Assembly (NCBI RefSeq): GCF_033568475.1
Contig: NC_133123.1
Location: 24,104,622-24,168,621, forward strand
Direction: 5' to 3'
DNA from: Henckelia pumila
Taxonomy: Eukaryota; Streptophyta; Magnoliopsida; Lamiales; Gesneriaceae
Length of the DNA: 64,000 nucleotides
The first letter of the stretch is position 1; each line of letters starts with the position of its first letter. Under the pieces are notes generated by a model. That model saw only the letters and a program-made list of their open reading frames with translations. It was not told where the DNA came from and did not search any database. Shown piece after piece: positions 36,501 to 46,239 of this stretch. The position numbers and the translations under genes are program-made.

Positions 36501-36641
36501 CGCGGCGAAGGTCTGCGGCTTCTCCAGCATCAACAGATACTGGTAGTTGTTGACATGGGAGAAGAAAACGTAAGACAAACCGATCACCAAGAGCAAACAA
36601 ATGGCGTAATCGAGTCGATTCATGATCTTCGTGTTCTCCAT
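20553..36641 (-). CDS. GT77/DUF271 nucleotide-sugar transferase, three exons over 16 kb
   Basis: Plant GT77 (nucleotide-diphospho-sugar transferase, PF03407) enzymes are Golgi type II membrane proteins that transfer sugars onto cell-wall polymers or glycoproteins. Exons are 36641-36489, 35808-35428 and 21059-20553, all phase 0 with GT-AG borders, giving 346 aa. This fits the At4g15970-like group. Residues 11-30 form a single N-terminal membrane anchor. Exon 2 carries the start of the catalytic domain (KTLIITVINKAYVEG, MMWRRTSFL, YNFIFT). Exon 3 opens with DTDVLWLRDPFP, whose D-x-D at residues 179-181 is the metal/nucleotide-sugar motif, followed by DRFNGN, EQDVLQ, LRFLDT and HANCC. The reading frame is intact. 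Intron 2 is 14.4 kb and full of mobile DNA. Acceptor substrate unknown. Confidence 0.9.
21377..21388 (+). other. Initiator tRNA-Met primer-binding-site sequence
   Basis: TGGTATCAGAGC is complementary to the 3-prime end of plant initiator tRNA-Met, the primer used by Caulimoviridae and many LTR retrotransposons. It lies just upstream of pararetrovirus-like coding remnants on the same strand, and no LTR adjoins it, which favours a pararetroviral origin. Confidence 0.65.
21530..23362 (+). pseudogene. Endogenous pararetrovirus relic: coat-protein-like region
   Basis: This broken plus-strand reading resembles the coat-protein part of Caulimoviridae polyproteins. It begins with a coiled-coil-like stretch (21600-21940). 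A helical capsid-like region follows (22458-22880, open for 140 codons), then a decayed zinc-knuckle-like Cys/His cluster near 23110-23160, and an acidic tail of repeated Glu-Ser codons (GAATCA repeats at 23322-23360). In-frame stops at about 21726, 21948, 22312 and 22428, plus frameshifts, show it cannot be expressed as one protein. No reverse transcriptase was found. A gypsy gag is the main alternative. Confidence 0.6.
23381..23806 (+). pseudogene. Endogenous pararetrovirus relic: movement-protein-like fragment
   Basis: An open stretch of about 140 codons in which residues ~95-140 (an HIEAIQI-like strand, then a KEGIDSP-type motif and a DKKMG turn) resemble the core of the 30K-type movement protein of Caulimoviridae. 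It follows the coat-protein-like relic on the same strand and is cut off exactly where the CACTACAA end of a transposon begins (23807). Only the N-terminal part remains. Assigned by motif resemblance only. Confidence 0.5.
23807..24240. mobile_element. CACTA-type transposon end
   Basis: It starts CACTACAAAAAAAG, the hallmark CACTA terminus. More than 400 bp of subterminal repeats follow: alternating direct and inverted copies of short motifs such as AACCGCT(A/C)TTATTGAC, AGAGCGATTT and AAACCG. The opposite terminus is not found before the copia sequence, so the element is truncated or was cut by later events. No transposase. Confidence 0.65.
26081..29994 (+). pseudogene. Ty1/copia gag-pol polyprotein, inactivated
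   Basis: Domains in order: gag with a CHYCKKPGHWKRNC zinc knuckle (~26830), protease DTGCGSH (~26960), integrase with its HH-CC zinc site and D,D,E core (27370-28100), reverse transcriptase with YVDD (~29008) and RNase H with a TEAEY motif (~29650), ending ADPLTKPLS. In-frame stops are at 26399, 27038, 28282, 28897 and 29068, and one base is missing near 27150. At least four of the stops replace residues that the family context predicts as Gln or Trp. It cannot make a functional polyprotein. Confidence 0.9.
30009..31873 (+). repeat. 3-prime LTR of the degenerate copia element
   Basis: Starts TGAAAGAGTGGG right after the purine tract and ends CGTTTTTCA, so the ends TGAAA/TTTCA are inverted. 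Length about 1.87 kb. A TATAAATA box lies at 31373-31380. No second copy is in the window. Confidence 0.7.
31880..32700 (+). promoter_or_regulatory. Pararetrovirus-like intergenic promoter and leader relic
   Basis: Right after the copia LTR comes sequence organised like a Caulimoviridae intergenic region. It has repeated short motifs (ATGCCATCAATAATGGCAT, then ATGTCATTAATAATGACAT), a TATAAATA box at 32166-32173, a polyadenylation-like region and a leader with a 62-codon frame (32470-32658). It lies on the same strand as the relics at 21377-23806, suggesting one integrated virus later split by the transposons. The function is extinct or unknown, and the assignment rests on organisation, not on database comparison. 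Confidence 0.4.
32700..33420. other. Intron 2 DNA without recognised features
   Basis: AT-rich sequence between the pararetroviral relic and the TA repeat. Nothing identifiable was seen. Confidence 0.45.
33443..33500. repeat. TA microsatellite (left of foldback)
   Basis: About 29 TA units, interrupted by the foldback at 33501-33657 and resuming at 33658-33674. Confidence 0.9.
33501..33657. mobile_element. Small foldback MITE inserted in a TA repeat
   Basis: Starts AGTTTTGCTATGCTGCCCA and ends with its inverse (GGGCAGCATATCAAATCT). The whole 157 bp is a near-palindrome with TA repeats directly on both sides. A relative with matching ends sits in another TA repeat at 45302-45443. It probably targets TA and its duplication is hidden in the repeat. 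Confidence 0.75.
33888..34179. mobile_element. Mutator-type MITE copy 1, 292 bp
   Basis: Long TIRs begin GGGTAAATTGCATATATC (left) and GGAAAAATTGCATATATC (right, read inward), flanked by a 9-bp duplication TTTATTTTT (33879-33887 and 34180-34188). It is a palindrome with a short centre. Same family as 34212-34824 and 38703-39028. Confidence 0.85.
34212..34824. mobile_element. Mutator-type MITE copy 2, 613 bp
   Basis: Same TIRs as copy 1 (GGGAAAATTGCATATATC), but with a longer AT-rich centre. The flanks TATGTTTTA (34203-34211) and TACGTTTTA (34825-34833) match at 8 of 9 positions, a diverged duplication suggesting an older insertion. Confidence 0.85.
35877..36480. other. Intron 1 of the glycosyltransferase gene
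   Basis: Intron 1 spans 36488-35809. It contains a short TA/CA tract at 35882-35920 and is otherwise plain AT-rich sequence. Confidence 0.6.
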
Positions 36642-38472
36642 TAAGCTAGAATATTTCACTCTAACTTTGGCCTTCTGGAAATGAAAACTTTCATGCTTGG
36701 AGGGTTTTCTTGTTTCCTCTCAGGTTCCAGTTCATTAAATAGAAATATGGTGAATATATTAATGTGAATTTTGATTATGTATGTAATTTTTTGCACAAAG
36801 GACTTTCTATATAAATCTTGAAGTCAACCGTTGTCTGCCTGATTCCATACTCATCTTTGGAATAGAAAAATAAATTCAATGTTTCTCTTTCAATGGCATT
36901 TTCCATGACATGATTTTTGTATAGGTAAACTACTAATGATTAAATAAATAAATAAACACGCAATGCGTGCATTGATCAATATCCAATAATTTTTTTTAGA
37001 TAAAATATATATTGATATAAAAATTAGTTTATTTTAAAATTGATATGATTGGTCGCTTGCTTGTTCCACCTTTACGTTTCTAGAGTCAAATTTATCTTTT
37101 CCATGCACCACTTGGGTCTAGGACTTTGGCAATCGAGAAATATTGAATGAAAAGATTTTTCTTTAAAAAAAAAAAAAAACAGATTATGCGCCAATGAATT
37201 ATTGAATTTTACTGTATATTACGGGGATTGATGCCTGAACTAATGGGGTTACAAGTATTTAATGTTTGGGGCTCAGTCTCACAATCTTTATAAATGTGTA
37301 TATTTTTTTATTTTTTTTTTAAGTTGGACAAAGAGATTGTTAAAATTGATTCTCAAATTAATGTATATACTTTAGTTGTAACGAAGTATAATAATTTTGA
37401 CGAGCAACAAGAAAAAAATTAGCTTGTTTTGGGACGGATTGAGATCAATTAAATGATAGATTTAACTCCAAAATTTCAAATTCTTCGAATTATTTGGATA
37501 GATAAGTACAAGTGGATCACATATTTGAACCCTACAAGAAAAAAAAACTGATTAGAGAACGAAAACAAATAAATGGTCAAAAAGATCCGTTGGGCGGTTA
37601 ATGAGATCATGCAATAAGGGATCTGATTATGCCACTGCTCATGTGCTGCATCCAAGAAATCAATTTTGTTGCATTTGAGATGTTCACGTAAACATCTCAA
37701 ATGCAAAAAAATGTGGGCCGTTAGATCCTCATTCGGGCACTGCCCGAATGGGATAGCATAGAATCATCCGCAATAAAGGTAATACCTGAATCATGCATCC
37801 AATGGTTCATGTCTCTACAATGACGTAATTAATATTATATTGTTGAAGTGACAAATCATGAGACATTAAATCTACACAGCTAAGCATGTTGGGTTGTGCG
37901 CACCGTACCCTACTAGTCGTTTCTGATATACTTGTGTAATGATAATTGTGATTAATTTGAAATAAGTAGGTTGTGATTGATATCCAAGTAGGTTGTGATT
38001 AATGATAATTGTGATTAATATCCTTAAAGGTTGAATTCTACTCAGCTAAGCATGTTGGGCTGTGCGCACCGCACCCTGCTATTTTAAATCAATTTTTGAA
38101 ATCCCTTTCCAAGTCAAAATTTTCCGACAAATGAAACTCTTTCATCCAAAGCACAATTACTGAATTATAAATCCACTTAATATCGAATTAAAAATTTCCA
38201 ACAGTAATTAAGTTGCACTTGTATTGAAGGATTCGAAGCTATGAATTTCAAATACATAAGTTTTAAATTCATTTGATCACTTGGATGAATTTATATTTGC
38301 TGAATTGCAAATCTATCCATTGCTAATCCATGTAGATGCCGTGGTAATCGTGGTGAATTTGAAATATATTTAAGAGGAGTCGTTGATGAGTATCATTTCA
38401 AATTTTTTTACACACACCCAAGATTAATGTTTACAATATAATAAAGTGAGTTTTTTTGCAAGACACTTTTAA

Positions 38473-38478
<6 letters not shown>
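36642..38478. other. Upstream region of the glycosyltransferase gene
   Basis: Promoter side of the gene. It contains a small palindrome at 37670-37705 (GCATTTGAGATGTT and its inverse), a second at 37729-37749 (CATTCGGGC-AC-TGCCCGAATG) and a ~45-bp direct repeat (37871-37915 and 38036-38080). No gene was recognised. Confidence 0.5.

Positions 38479-38544
<66 letters not shown>
38479..38544. repeat. AT microsatellite
   Basis: About 33 uninterrupted AT units. Confidence 0.95.
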
Positions 38545-38547
<3 letters not shown>

Positions 38548-38702
38548 TAAGAGATTTATATCATAAAATTGATTAATTACACTGTTTAATAAGCTTTTTT
38601 TGTTTATAATATAATATTAATATTAATATTTAAAATGTATATAGTTGTAATTGATAATAATTTAATAATATAATTAATGTTGTTTTCATTAAAAAAAATT
38701 TA

Positions 38703-39028
38703 GGGAAAATTGCATATATCACCCTTGTGAAATCTCGGGTTTGCTGATAACCCCCTATGAAAAATTTTTAAGCTAATAACCCCCTGTGATTCTAGATTTG
38801 TAGCATACACACCCTTTTCAGATAAAAAATGACGAAAATACCCCTACATAAAATAAATGATAAATTAAAAAGTACATAAAAGTCAAGGGTATTTTCGTCT
38901 TTTTTTAATCAGAAGGGGAGTTCATGCTATAAATTTAGAATCAGAGTGGGGTTATTAGCTTAAAAATATTTCATAGGGGGTTATCAGCAAACCCAAGATT
39001 TCACAAGGATGATATATGCAATTTCCCC
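38703..39028. mobile_element. Mutator-type MITE copy 3, 326 bp
   Basis: TIRs GGGAAAATTGCATATATC and GGGGAAATTGCATATATC with a perfect 9-bp duplication AAAAATTTA (38694-38702 and 39029-39037). Its arms match those of the copies at 33888 and 34212. Confidence 0.85.
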
Positions 39029-39039
39029 AAAAATTTATT

Positions 39040-39675
39040 AGAAGTAAATTAGAGAGATGAAAACTAACAAACTGTTTTTTTAAACGGAGTTTGAAAAAGA
39101 AAAAAAAAAAGTTGATATGCGTGTGGTAGACTCGTAATGGGTGTACTACGTTTCGAAACTCATCCCCACGTCTTCAAAAGTCAACATCAAAACCCATTTA
39201 TTTTCAAGTCTCCGCTCCGAGTCTCCGACTGGTTTCATGTCCCCCAATATTTTGCCATGATATAGGGCCGGGGCCATTGGCATCTTAATTATTTAATCAG
39301 TTTTTTTCTTTGCAGATATATTATTATTATTATTATTAGTTATTGGATTAGAAAGCAAGATTATAATTTTGGGTCAAACTCACTGTTACTCCTGCTGCCC
39401 CTGTGGGAGGCGGTAAACAATGCTTAGGAAGGAAAATTAGGGATTTTAGGTAATTAGTATAATTGAGATTAAATAGTTTAAAGGGTAGTTTTAACATATA
39501 TTAAATTAAAACTTATTTATAAGGTTAGTTTATAAAATAAAATATTAAAAAATTCAAAAATCTAAGCAAAAACTAAAAGAGGATTAATTTTCAAATTGTC
39601 CCGAACTATAATGTAAATTTGACATTGAAATAAACGGTGTACGTGGTTCGTTATGTAAAATAGGCAGTGTTGTAC
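39040..39675. other. Intergenic DNA
   Basis: No gene or bounded element was recognised. Confidence 0.45.
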
Positions 39676-39679
39676 TTCG

Positions 39680-40553
39680 TGTTATAACACCACAGACAAC
39701 ACAGTGCAGCGAAAATTTAAAGCATAAATAAAACACAAGTAATTAATTTTGCACGAGTATAAAAACTCGTGCGGGTGCCTTAGGGTTAAATATCACTAGT
39801 AAACGTAAGATCAGTTTTACAAAGATAATCCTAGTGATTTTACAAAAAGTCAGTAAATCCTAAATTTTTCAACAAGTTGAGAAATCAAACTTGCATCCTA
39901 AACAAATCAGAGTAAATATAACAGATGCAACTCTCGTAGCCTAAATTTGAAGAGACAGTAAAGATCTTCAACAACACAGTTCTCACAGTGTTTTCTCTGA
40001 TGTCTTCAACATGAACGGTAACACGGAGATAAGCAACAACGAGGGTTGCAAAAACCTTGCTTCAGATTCTTCAATTCTTCAACAGAATTCTTCAATGGTT
40101 ATAGAAATGGCAATGAGTCGGGTATGGGTAGGATATCGTGTCTCCATCCCCATACTCATTTATTAAATCCATCCCCATACTCATACCTATACCCATATCC
40201 ATCGGATATTTAATTTCATCTCCATCCCCATATCCGTCGGATGATCGGATATCCATACCCTACCCATATATCCATTTATTGTATATACTCCATAAAAATA
40301 ATTTTTTTAAAATTTTAATTATTTGATAAAACTATACTTATTTACTAAATTTTTATATCAAAATTTTTAAGATAATAAAAAAATAAAACACCGAAGAAAA
40401 TTTACAACCAAAGACTTATATAAAAAATAAAACTTCTAAAAAATAGCATTAGTTTTATATTAATAATTTTCATTATTTCATCCAACTAACATAATTTAAC
40501 AAAAAAAAATTAAATCAGCATTTATTTAATATAAATTAATATGTGTATGTATG

Positions 40554-40623
<70 letters not shown>

Positions 40624-41215
40624 CGGGTATCGGGTCGGGTATGGGTAGGATACTACTACATCCTCCTCCATCCTCATTTACGAGATTCCCATACCCATTT
40701 ACCCATTTATTTAATCGGGTCCAAAAAATTCCTCCATACCCTCCTCCGTTCGGGTCGGATATCGGGTTTTCCATCGGGTTCGGAGAAAATTGTCATCCCT
40801 AAATGGTTACGCAGCGGTTTGTACGTCTGAAGTCCTCTTTTTTTAATCTTGTGCGTGAAAACTCCATTTTATAGATTAACATCTAAGTTTGGAAGGTTTC
40901 TTAGATAGAGTCCAACATTAATAAGGAAACATGTTTTAGTAGGAATAAAACTCTATCAAATCTTGCAAATCAAATCTTGATAATATCGAATAATATTATA
41001 TCTAATAATCACCTTATCAAGACACGATTTAAGCTTGGCAAATATATATCTTAACATATTCGAGATATACACAAGATATTTACCAAATATTTGATTTTTT
41101 CTAGAAAGAAAAATCTTATAATATTCAATTTATTAAGGGCCGAAATATCAAGGAATAAAATTTATTTTAGACATCAATTATCTCACGCGTACTATAATGG
41201 CTAGAACAAAATATA
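39680..41215 (-). mobile_element. Probable solo LTR, minus orientation, interrupted by a hAT MITE
   Basis: Removing the hAT element at 40102-40801 leaves about 830 bp. Read on the minus strand it has a CTATAAAATGGAG TATA-like box near 40870 and ends GCTGCACTGTGTTG...GTTATAACA at 39680, similar to copia LTR ends. The left edge (TGTTATAAC) is reasonable. The right edge and the duplication were not found, so this call is tentative. Confidence 0.35.
40102..40801. mobile_element. hAT-type MITE with internal TA microsatellite, 700 bp
   Basis: Starts TAGAAATGGCAATGAG and ends AATTGTCATCCCTA, flanked by an 8-bp duplication AATGGTTA (40094-40101 and 40802-40809). Repeated CCCATACCC / GGGTATGGG motifs fill both ends, and a TA tract of about 65 bp lies at 40556-40620. 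Same family type as 4242 and 13029. Confidence 0.85.
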
Positions 41216-42011
41216 TATTGTGCATATTAATTAAAATCCAACTAAGCAAAAATAAAGCGAAACAAGAAGTTTTTTCATATATTTTTTGAAATATCAGGTG
41301 CCTTTTTGCTTTACTTCTTCCTTTATTAGATGAATTTTAATATGTATTCTTGTCCTATGAGCTACGTGGGAGAGTACTATCAGTGTCAACGGAAATGTTG
41401 TAATCCATCGGTAAAAAATTATCTAGTGGACCATTCATTAGGCATGAGACCCACACGAATGCCAATACATGTTAATGTTGCACCGGATGAAAACCATCCG
41501 TTATATACTACAGAAAAAATAAGTTTCAAGATTGTTTATTTAAAAACGGATTAAAAACCCATATAATAAATGGTATTATTTAGAACGATTCATAAACTGC
41601 TCTAATTATTTAGGCCATCCACAACCCAATCCGTTAATAACACCAATAACACTCTCCACATCATCAAAAATCATGGGTCCCACTGTTAATAACACATTCT
41701 TCTTTCCACCCACAATCCTATTAACATTAACACTCATTATTTATGGGTCTCACATTCCACTCAATAATATAAAATTATTTTATATTAAATAAATACATTT
41801 TCCTTACATTTTATAAAATATTTTAAATTTATAATAATTTTTTAAAATTATAATATAATTTTTTATAATTAATTTAATTAATTAAAAAAATAAAATTAAA
41901 ATTAATTTAATATATTTATTCAACACAACGAAATTATGAAATTGAAATGCAACAATAAATTAAAAAAAACAACAAAACAATGAAATTAATAATATAACAT
42001 GAAATATTAAT

Positions 42012-42826
42012 TCACGGATTGTTGTTGTAATTATCCCAAATATACTCCACTAAGTCCGCGCGAAGTTGGTGATGAACTTGAGTGTCACGTAGCTCTGAAT
42101 TTGTTCGAAGATAATCTTGAAAGCCTCGGTTGGAGCATTGGATAGGTTGTGCGGGTTCATCCCCTTCATCGTTGTACCAATTTGTCACGTGACCTCCCTC
42201 ATCCTCAACAATCGTGTTATGCAAAATAATGCATGCTAACATTATTTTTTTTAAATTTTTTCGATACCAATAGCGAGCTGGGCCTCTGACAATTGCCCAT
42301 CGAGATTGGAGCACCCCAAATACTCTTTCGTCATATTTTATTGCAGATTTCTGTCTTTCCTTGAACAATTTTCTCTTTGGATCCTCCGGGCAAAGAAAAG
42401 CCTTAACGAAAGTAGCCCACTCGGGATATATTTCATCTGTTAGATAATAACCTTTCGTATATGTAGTGGCGTTCACCTTTGTTGAAAAAACGTCGAATTA
42501 TTTTCTAAGGCAGTCACTATGCGGAGGAATAACTCTCTTTGCATTCGAAACCGTCTTCGAAATATTCCGTCGTGATACACCGTGTTTGAAGAGAAAAAAT
42601 CATTGACGAGCCTCTCATGCCCGGCTTCACGATTTTTTTGGATGAACATTCTTCTTCTGCGTGTTTCTCTCCTCTGATATGCTTCCATAACTTGTTAGTG
42701 TTGTTGAAGTACCATTAACATCAGTTCTTCTACCGGATCATAATCTTGCTCATCGATTTGAACATGTACTTCGTCTTCACTTGTCGAGCTGAAACTTGAG
42801 CTAAAACTGCCTGTAGAATGAGACAT
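42012..42826 (-). pseudogene. Harbinger DDE transposase, internally deleted
   Basis: The N-terminal part (42826-42473) has a Ser-rich start and the basic RRETRRRRMF region, ending FLRIVTALENN. The C-terminal part (42476-42012) picks up at NATTYTKGYYLTDEIYPEWA and includes ERVFGVLQSRW-like and RNLKKIMLACIILHN-type conserved segments. About 190 residues expected between them, including the first two catalytic Asp residues, are absent, with a frame change at the junction near 42475. A stop (TAA, 42695-42697) also interrupts the N-terminal part. The element cannot make a working transposase. Confidence 0.85.
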
Positions 42827-43268
42827 GTTTAGAGGACATACGTTGTATATGTGTTTGCGAAAGATATCTTAGTGGAATACAAATATTGTAGCACAATGTG
42901 TCTATATATAAGGGATATCTTGCAACGGCTAGTATCTAACGAATAGTTTGCAACGATTAGTTTCAAACGACTAGTTTCTAACGGCTATTTTGCAACGGTT
43001 AGTTTCTAACGGCTAGTTTGCAACGGCTACTTTATAACGACTAGTTTCAAAGTTGATAAAAATTTAAAATCACAATAAAAGCAAATACAATAATTAAACA
43101 TTACAATCACTCGAAAATAAAATAATTAAAAATTACAATCACTCGGAATCACAATAAATAAAACTTACAAACACTCGAAAATACAATAACTAAACAATAC
43201 AATCACTCTGAAATGCAATAATTAAGCAATACAGTCAATAAAAAATACAATCTAAATGCGCAAAAAGT

Positions 43269-44534
43269 TTAGATATTCCAACTAGACCTGGTATCCTTGC
43301 ACAGACATTCATGAATAATAAGTTGTTTCGTAGTCATCTGCGAGGTGTCTTTGTTCAAGATCTCGTACTCCTTCAACTTCAATCGACGATTCTTAGATTC
43401 AGCATTGGACAATGAAAATTTTGCCTTAATCTCCTCAACTTCAAGTTGTTTTTGTTTCAGATCGACTTCAGACTTCTTTACGTTTGTGTACTCATTGAAC
43501 TTTGAAAAAATACTGTCATAGTTTACTGTCAGATCCTCCATGGTCGATTTGACTTTGTCTTTTCCCTTTCTTTTTGTTGCCTTCCTACCCATTGGACGAG
43601 TATCTTCGTCATCTATGTCTATGCTCACATTTTGGTTGGAAGATGTGTTGCTTGCTCCTGACTCAGAGGTCCTCGTCTTCTTTGTGACAACAAAGTGATC
43701 ATCAGATTGTGGAGTAAACATTGGACGATCTTTAACAATTCTCTACACATTCTCGAGGTTGAACGCAACACCATTGTTTTCTTCGCGATATTTTTCATAC
43801 ACAAACCTCAATTTGTCTTCGTCACTGTGACTACTGCGATATAAACTGTAAATACTATTGTAATTTGCGTTGAATCGATTTACCTTCTTCTGAATTGTGT
43901 TGTGCCAATGTGACCGTATAACATTAGCTTTTCTGCTGTTTGAACCTGCAGGACGATTGTCATTGTAGTAGCTTGCGACACGTCCCCAAAATGCATCTGC
44001 CTTCTGGTCATTGCCGATTATTGGATCATCGCTGATTGTGACAAAACTTATCGCCAGGACCTCATATTCAACCTTTGTACAAGTCGAACGCTTTCTCGTA
44101 CCCTCAGCATCCGGAATCATTTTTTCAAAATTCACCACCTCGATTGGGGATTCACGATCGAAAAGTTGAGTCTCTGGGACAAAAGTCGGAGTTGCAGGTT
44201 CAGTCGGCATCGAAGATGAAAAATGCGTACCAGTTGTGTATGGGGTATCAAAGCCTTGAAGAACCGGCGACGTGAATTGTGGATGACTCGTGTTTTGCAA
44301 ATATTCGGCTGAAAGAGGTTGTTGTGGACCTCTGGGGATATAATTCGGATGGCTCATAAAATTTCCAAATCCTTGGAAATTTTGAACGTTTTGTGGAGGA
44401 AACTGCATATTTGGAAATGAGTGTGGATATTAATGAGTTGGTGGAATTTGTGGATTTTGAAAAGATGAATTTTCTTGCGAGTTTTGTGTAGAATTCAACA
44501 AATATCTAAGATATGCCCTCGTATTTTCATCCAT
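43269..44534 (-). pseudogene. Harbinger-associated MYB/SANT-like protein, two nonsense codons
   Basis: One continuous frame from ATG 44534 to 43269 is interrupted by TAA at 44430-44432 and TAG at 43743-43745. It encodes a Pro/Gln/Asn-rich N-terminus, a trihelix/SANT-like region (around NDQKADAFWGRVASYYNDN and WHNTIQKKVNRFN), a GRKATKRKGKDK basic stretch and a Lys/Glu coiled coil. This is the usual accessory gene of PIF/Harbinger elements, annotated in plants as NAM-associated or GST-T3-like. It probably binds DNA together with the transposase. Nearly full-length but inactive as read. Confidence 0.8.
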
Positions 44535-45257
44535 TTCGGATAGAAATAAGATTTCAGAAAAGAGGTTGGAAGATATAGGAGAGAATGAAAGTAGAATTGA
44601 AGAGTGTAGGAAGTCGAATGAATTTTGGTGTTAGCATTGGTGTGTATTTATAGATGAGAATTCTAACTAACCGTTAGAATTTTTTTATTTATTAAAATAT
44701 AAATTAAATTAAATAACAATAAAAAATTTCCGTTAAAAAATGCAGTAGTTGGACACAATCTGATAAATAATTGAATATAGGTAAACAAAAATTAAAAAAA
44801 ATAAAATAATGCAGGTGTAGACGCGGGCCCCACGCGTCTGCACCTGCACACTCTCTTTCTGGCGCGTGCCCCCATTTTTTTTTTAAAAAAAGATAAATGA
44901 AGTTGTGAACGCCTATCTTCTCTCTCTTGTGGGTGGGTGTTATTAACACCCACCCACAACGCTATGAACACCCATTGTTGGTGTTCTTATAACATTCATG
45001 AGCGGCTTACAAACCCGTGGACAAATTGACCGTTAATATTCTTATTGTTTCAGGGGATTCCAAAGTCATCCTATCTAATTAACTTAAGGATTTTACGCGC
45101 TCAAAATAAAATTTTAAATAATTGCAAAATAAACTTCTCAAAAAAAAAATGCAAAATAAACACATTTTTTAAATCATAGGTATGATCAGGGGCGGTCCTA
45201 AAAAAATGAGGCCCTGAGCAAATTTTAAACTATGTGCCCTTTCGTATTAACTTGAAA

Positions 45258-45301
<44 letters not shown>
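45258..45301. repeat. TA microsatellite
   Basis: About 20 TA units. It continues at 45444-45470 after the foldback insertion. Confidence 0.9.
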
Positions 45302-45305
<4 letters not shown>

Positions 45306-45439
45306 CTTTTATGGTGCCCAACACTATATGTCCACTTCATACCCACCATGTACAATAGATGAGTTGATCGGTACAATAGATGAGTTGACTTGTACATGGT
45401 GGGTATGAAATGGGCATATAATGTTGTGCACCATAAAAG

Positions 45440-45443
<4 letters not shown>
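45302..45443. mobile_element. Small foldback MITE inserted in a TA repeat (second copy)
   Basis: Starts AGTTCTTTTATGGTGCCCA and ends with its inverse (GTGCACCATAAAAGAACT), 142 bp, near-palindromic, with TA repeats on both sides. The termini match those of 33501-33657 (AGTT..TTATG.TGCCCA pattern), while the centres differ. An internal motif GTACAATAGATGAGTTGA is repeated in tandem. Confidence 0.75.
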
Positions 45444-45473
<30 letters not shown>

Positions 45474-45589
45474 GAATAACATAATTAAAATAAACCAAAA
45501 TACATAAATCAATAAAGTACACAAATGAAAGAAGGTTTACATAATTCTTTAAAATAATTTAATCAACAAAAAATATTATTTAAAATTGG

Positions 45590-45815
45590 CTCTTCTTATG
45601 TTTTTTGAAACAAAATCATCAATTATGTCGTCATAAGATATATCTTTCAATATGTTTTTTTTATGTAGAGGATCACCAAATCATTCAGTTTTTCTTGACT
45701 CATTGTGGTTCTCAAATAAGATTTTAATAATTTTAAATTGAATTTTTTTTTCTCAACTGATGCTACAGTCACAGAAATAGTCAATAAAATTTGATATGCA
45801 ACCACGATCATAGGA
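45590..45815 (-). pseudogene. hAT transposase C-terminal (dimerisation) remnant
   Basis: Reading the minus strand with one frameshift gives VTVASVEKKKFNLKLLKSYL, then an MSQEKLNDL segment and a DDIIDDFVSKN tail. This is the end of the hAT dimerisation domain in DUF4371/TTF-type (zinc finger MYM-type 1-like) transposases. Only this end survives. Confidence 0.65.
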
Positions 45816-46239
45816 AAAAAAAATTCATTTTCAGACCTGTAATCCTCGAATTCTCAGAATCTATGTGAAATTACAACAAATATTAACATCTTACCTTAAA
45901 CCAAAATAATTTGAACAAAAACATTAAATCAAAATAAGATTAAACAATATATCAAAATTCAAAAAAATAAAAATAAAATAAAACAAGAGTCTTTTAATTC
46001 ATACATTGGATCGTTTTGTTGAATGCGTTTGTGTATTTTCGTAAATTTTGTATTTTTTTATTTTTTGAATTATTAAACTATTGATAGTCAATTCACGTAA
46101 TCGCACGCAACCACAAACTAACAAAAGAGAAAAATATTATCGAAACTCTCAAAATTAAAAACTCAAACTCTTTTTTTATGTGAATATATTTTGCGTGAGA
46201 GCATAATATATAATATTTTGTGTGGTCGGGCCGCCCCTT

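Larger units (their letters stand above)
41613..44986 (-). mobile_element. PIF/Harbinger DNA transposon, decayed, 3.4 kb
   Basis: Begins GGCCATCCACAACCC and ends, read inward, GAACACCAACAATG, with a TTA duplication (41610-41612 and 44987-44989). It carries the two genes typical of plant PIF/Harbinger elements on the same strand: a DDE transposase (42012-42826) and a MYB/SANT-like protein (43269-44534), both broken. A five-fold AACGGCTAGTTT-type tandem repeat lies upstream of the transposase at 42915-43045. Its left end nearly matches the MITE at 10314-10911. Confidence 0.85.
45187..46239 (-). mobile_element. Decayed hAT transposon (CAGGGGCGG termini)
   Basis: Left end CAGGGGCGGTCC and right end, read inward, AAGGGGCGGCCC are inverted. 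Near 45590-45810 the minus strand encodes a recognisable hAT transposase C-terminus. A TA tract with a foldback MITE (45258-45470) is embedded near the left end. No clear 8-bp duplication was found, so one flank may have changed. Confidence 0.6.

Noticed and set aside
42915-43045. Possible CRISPR-like array
   Set aside because: The short AACGGCTAGTTT repeats have no unique spacers, the genome is a plant, and they lie inside a Harbinger element.
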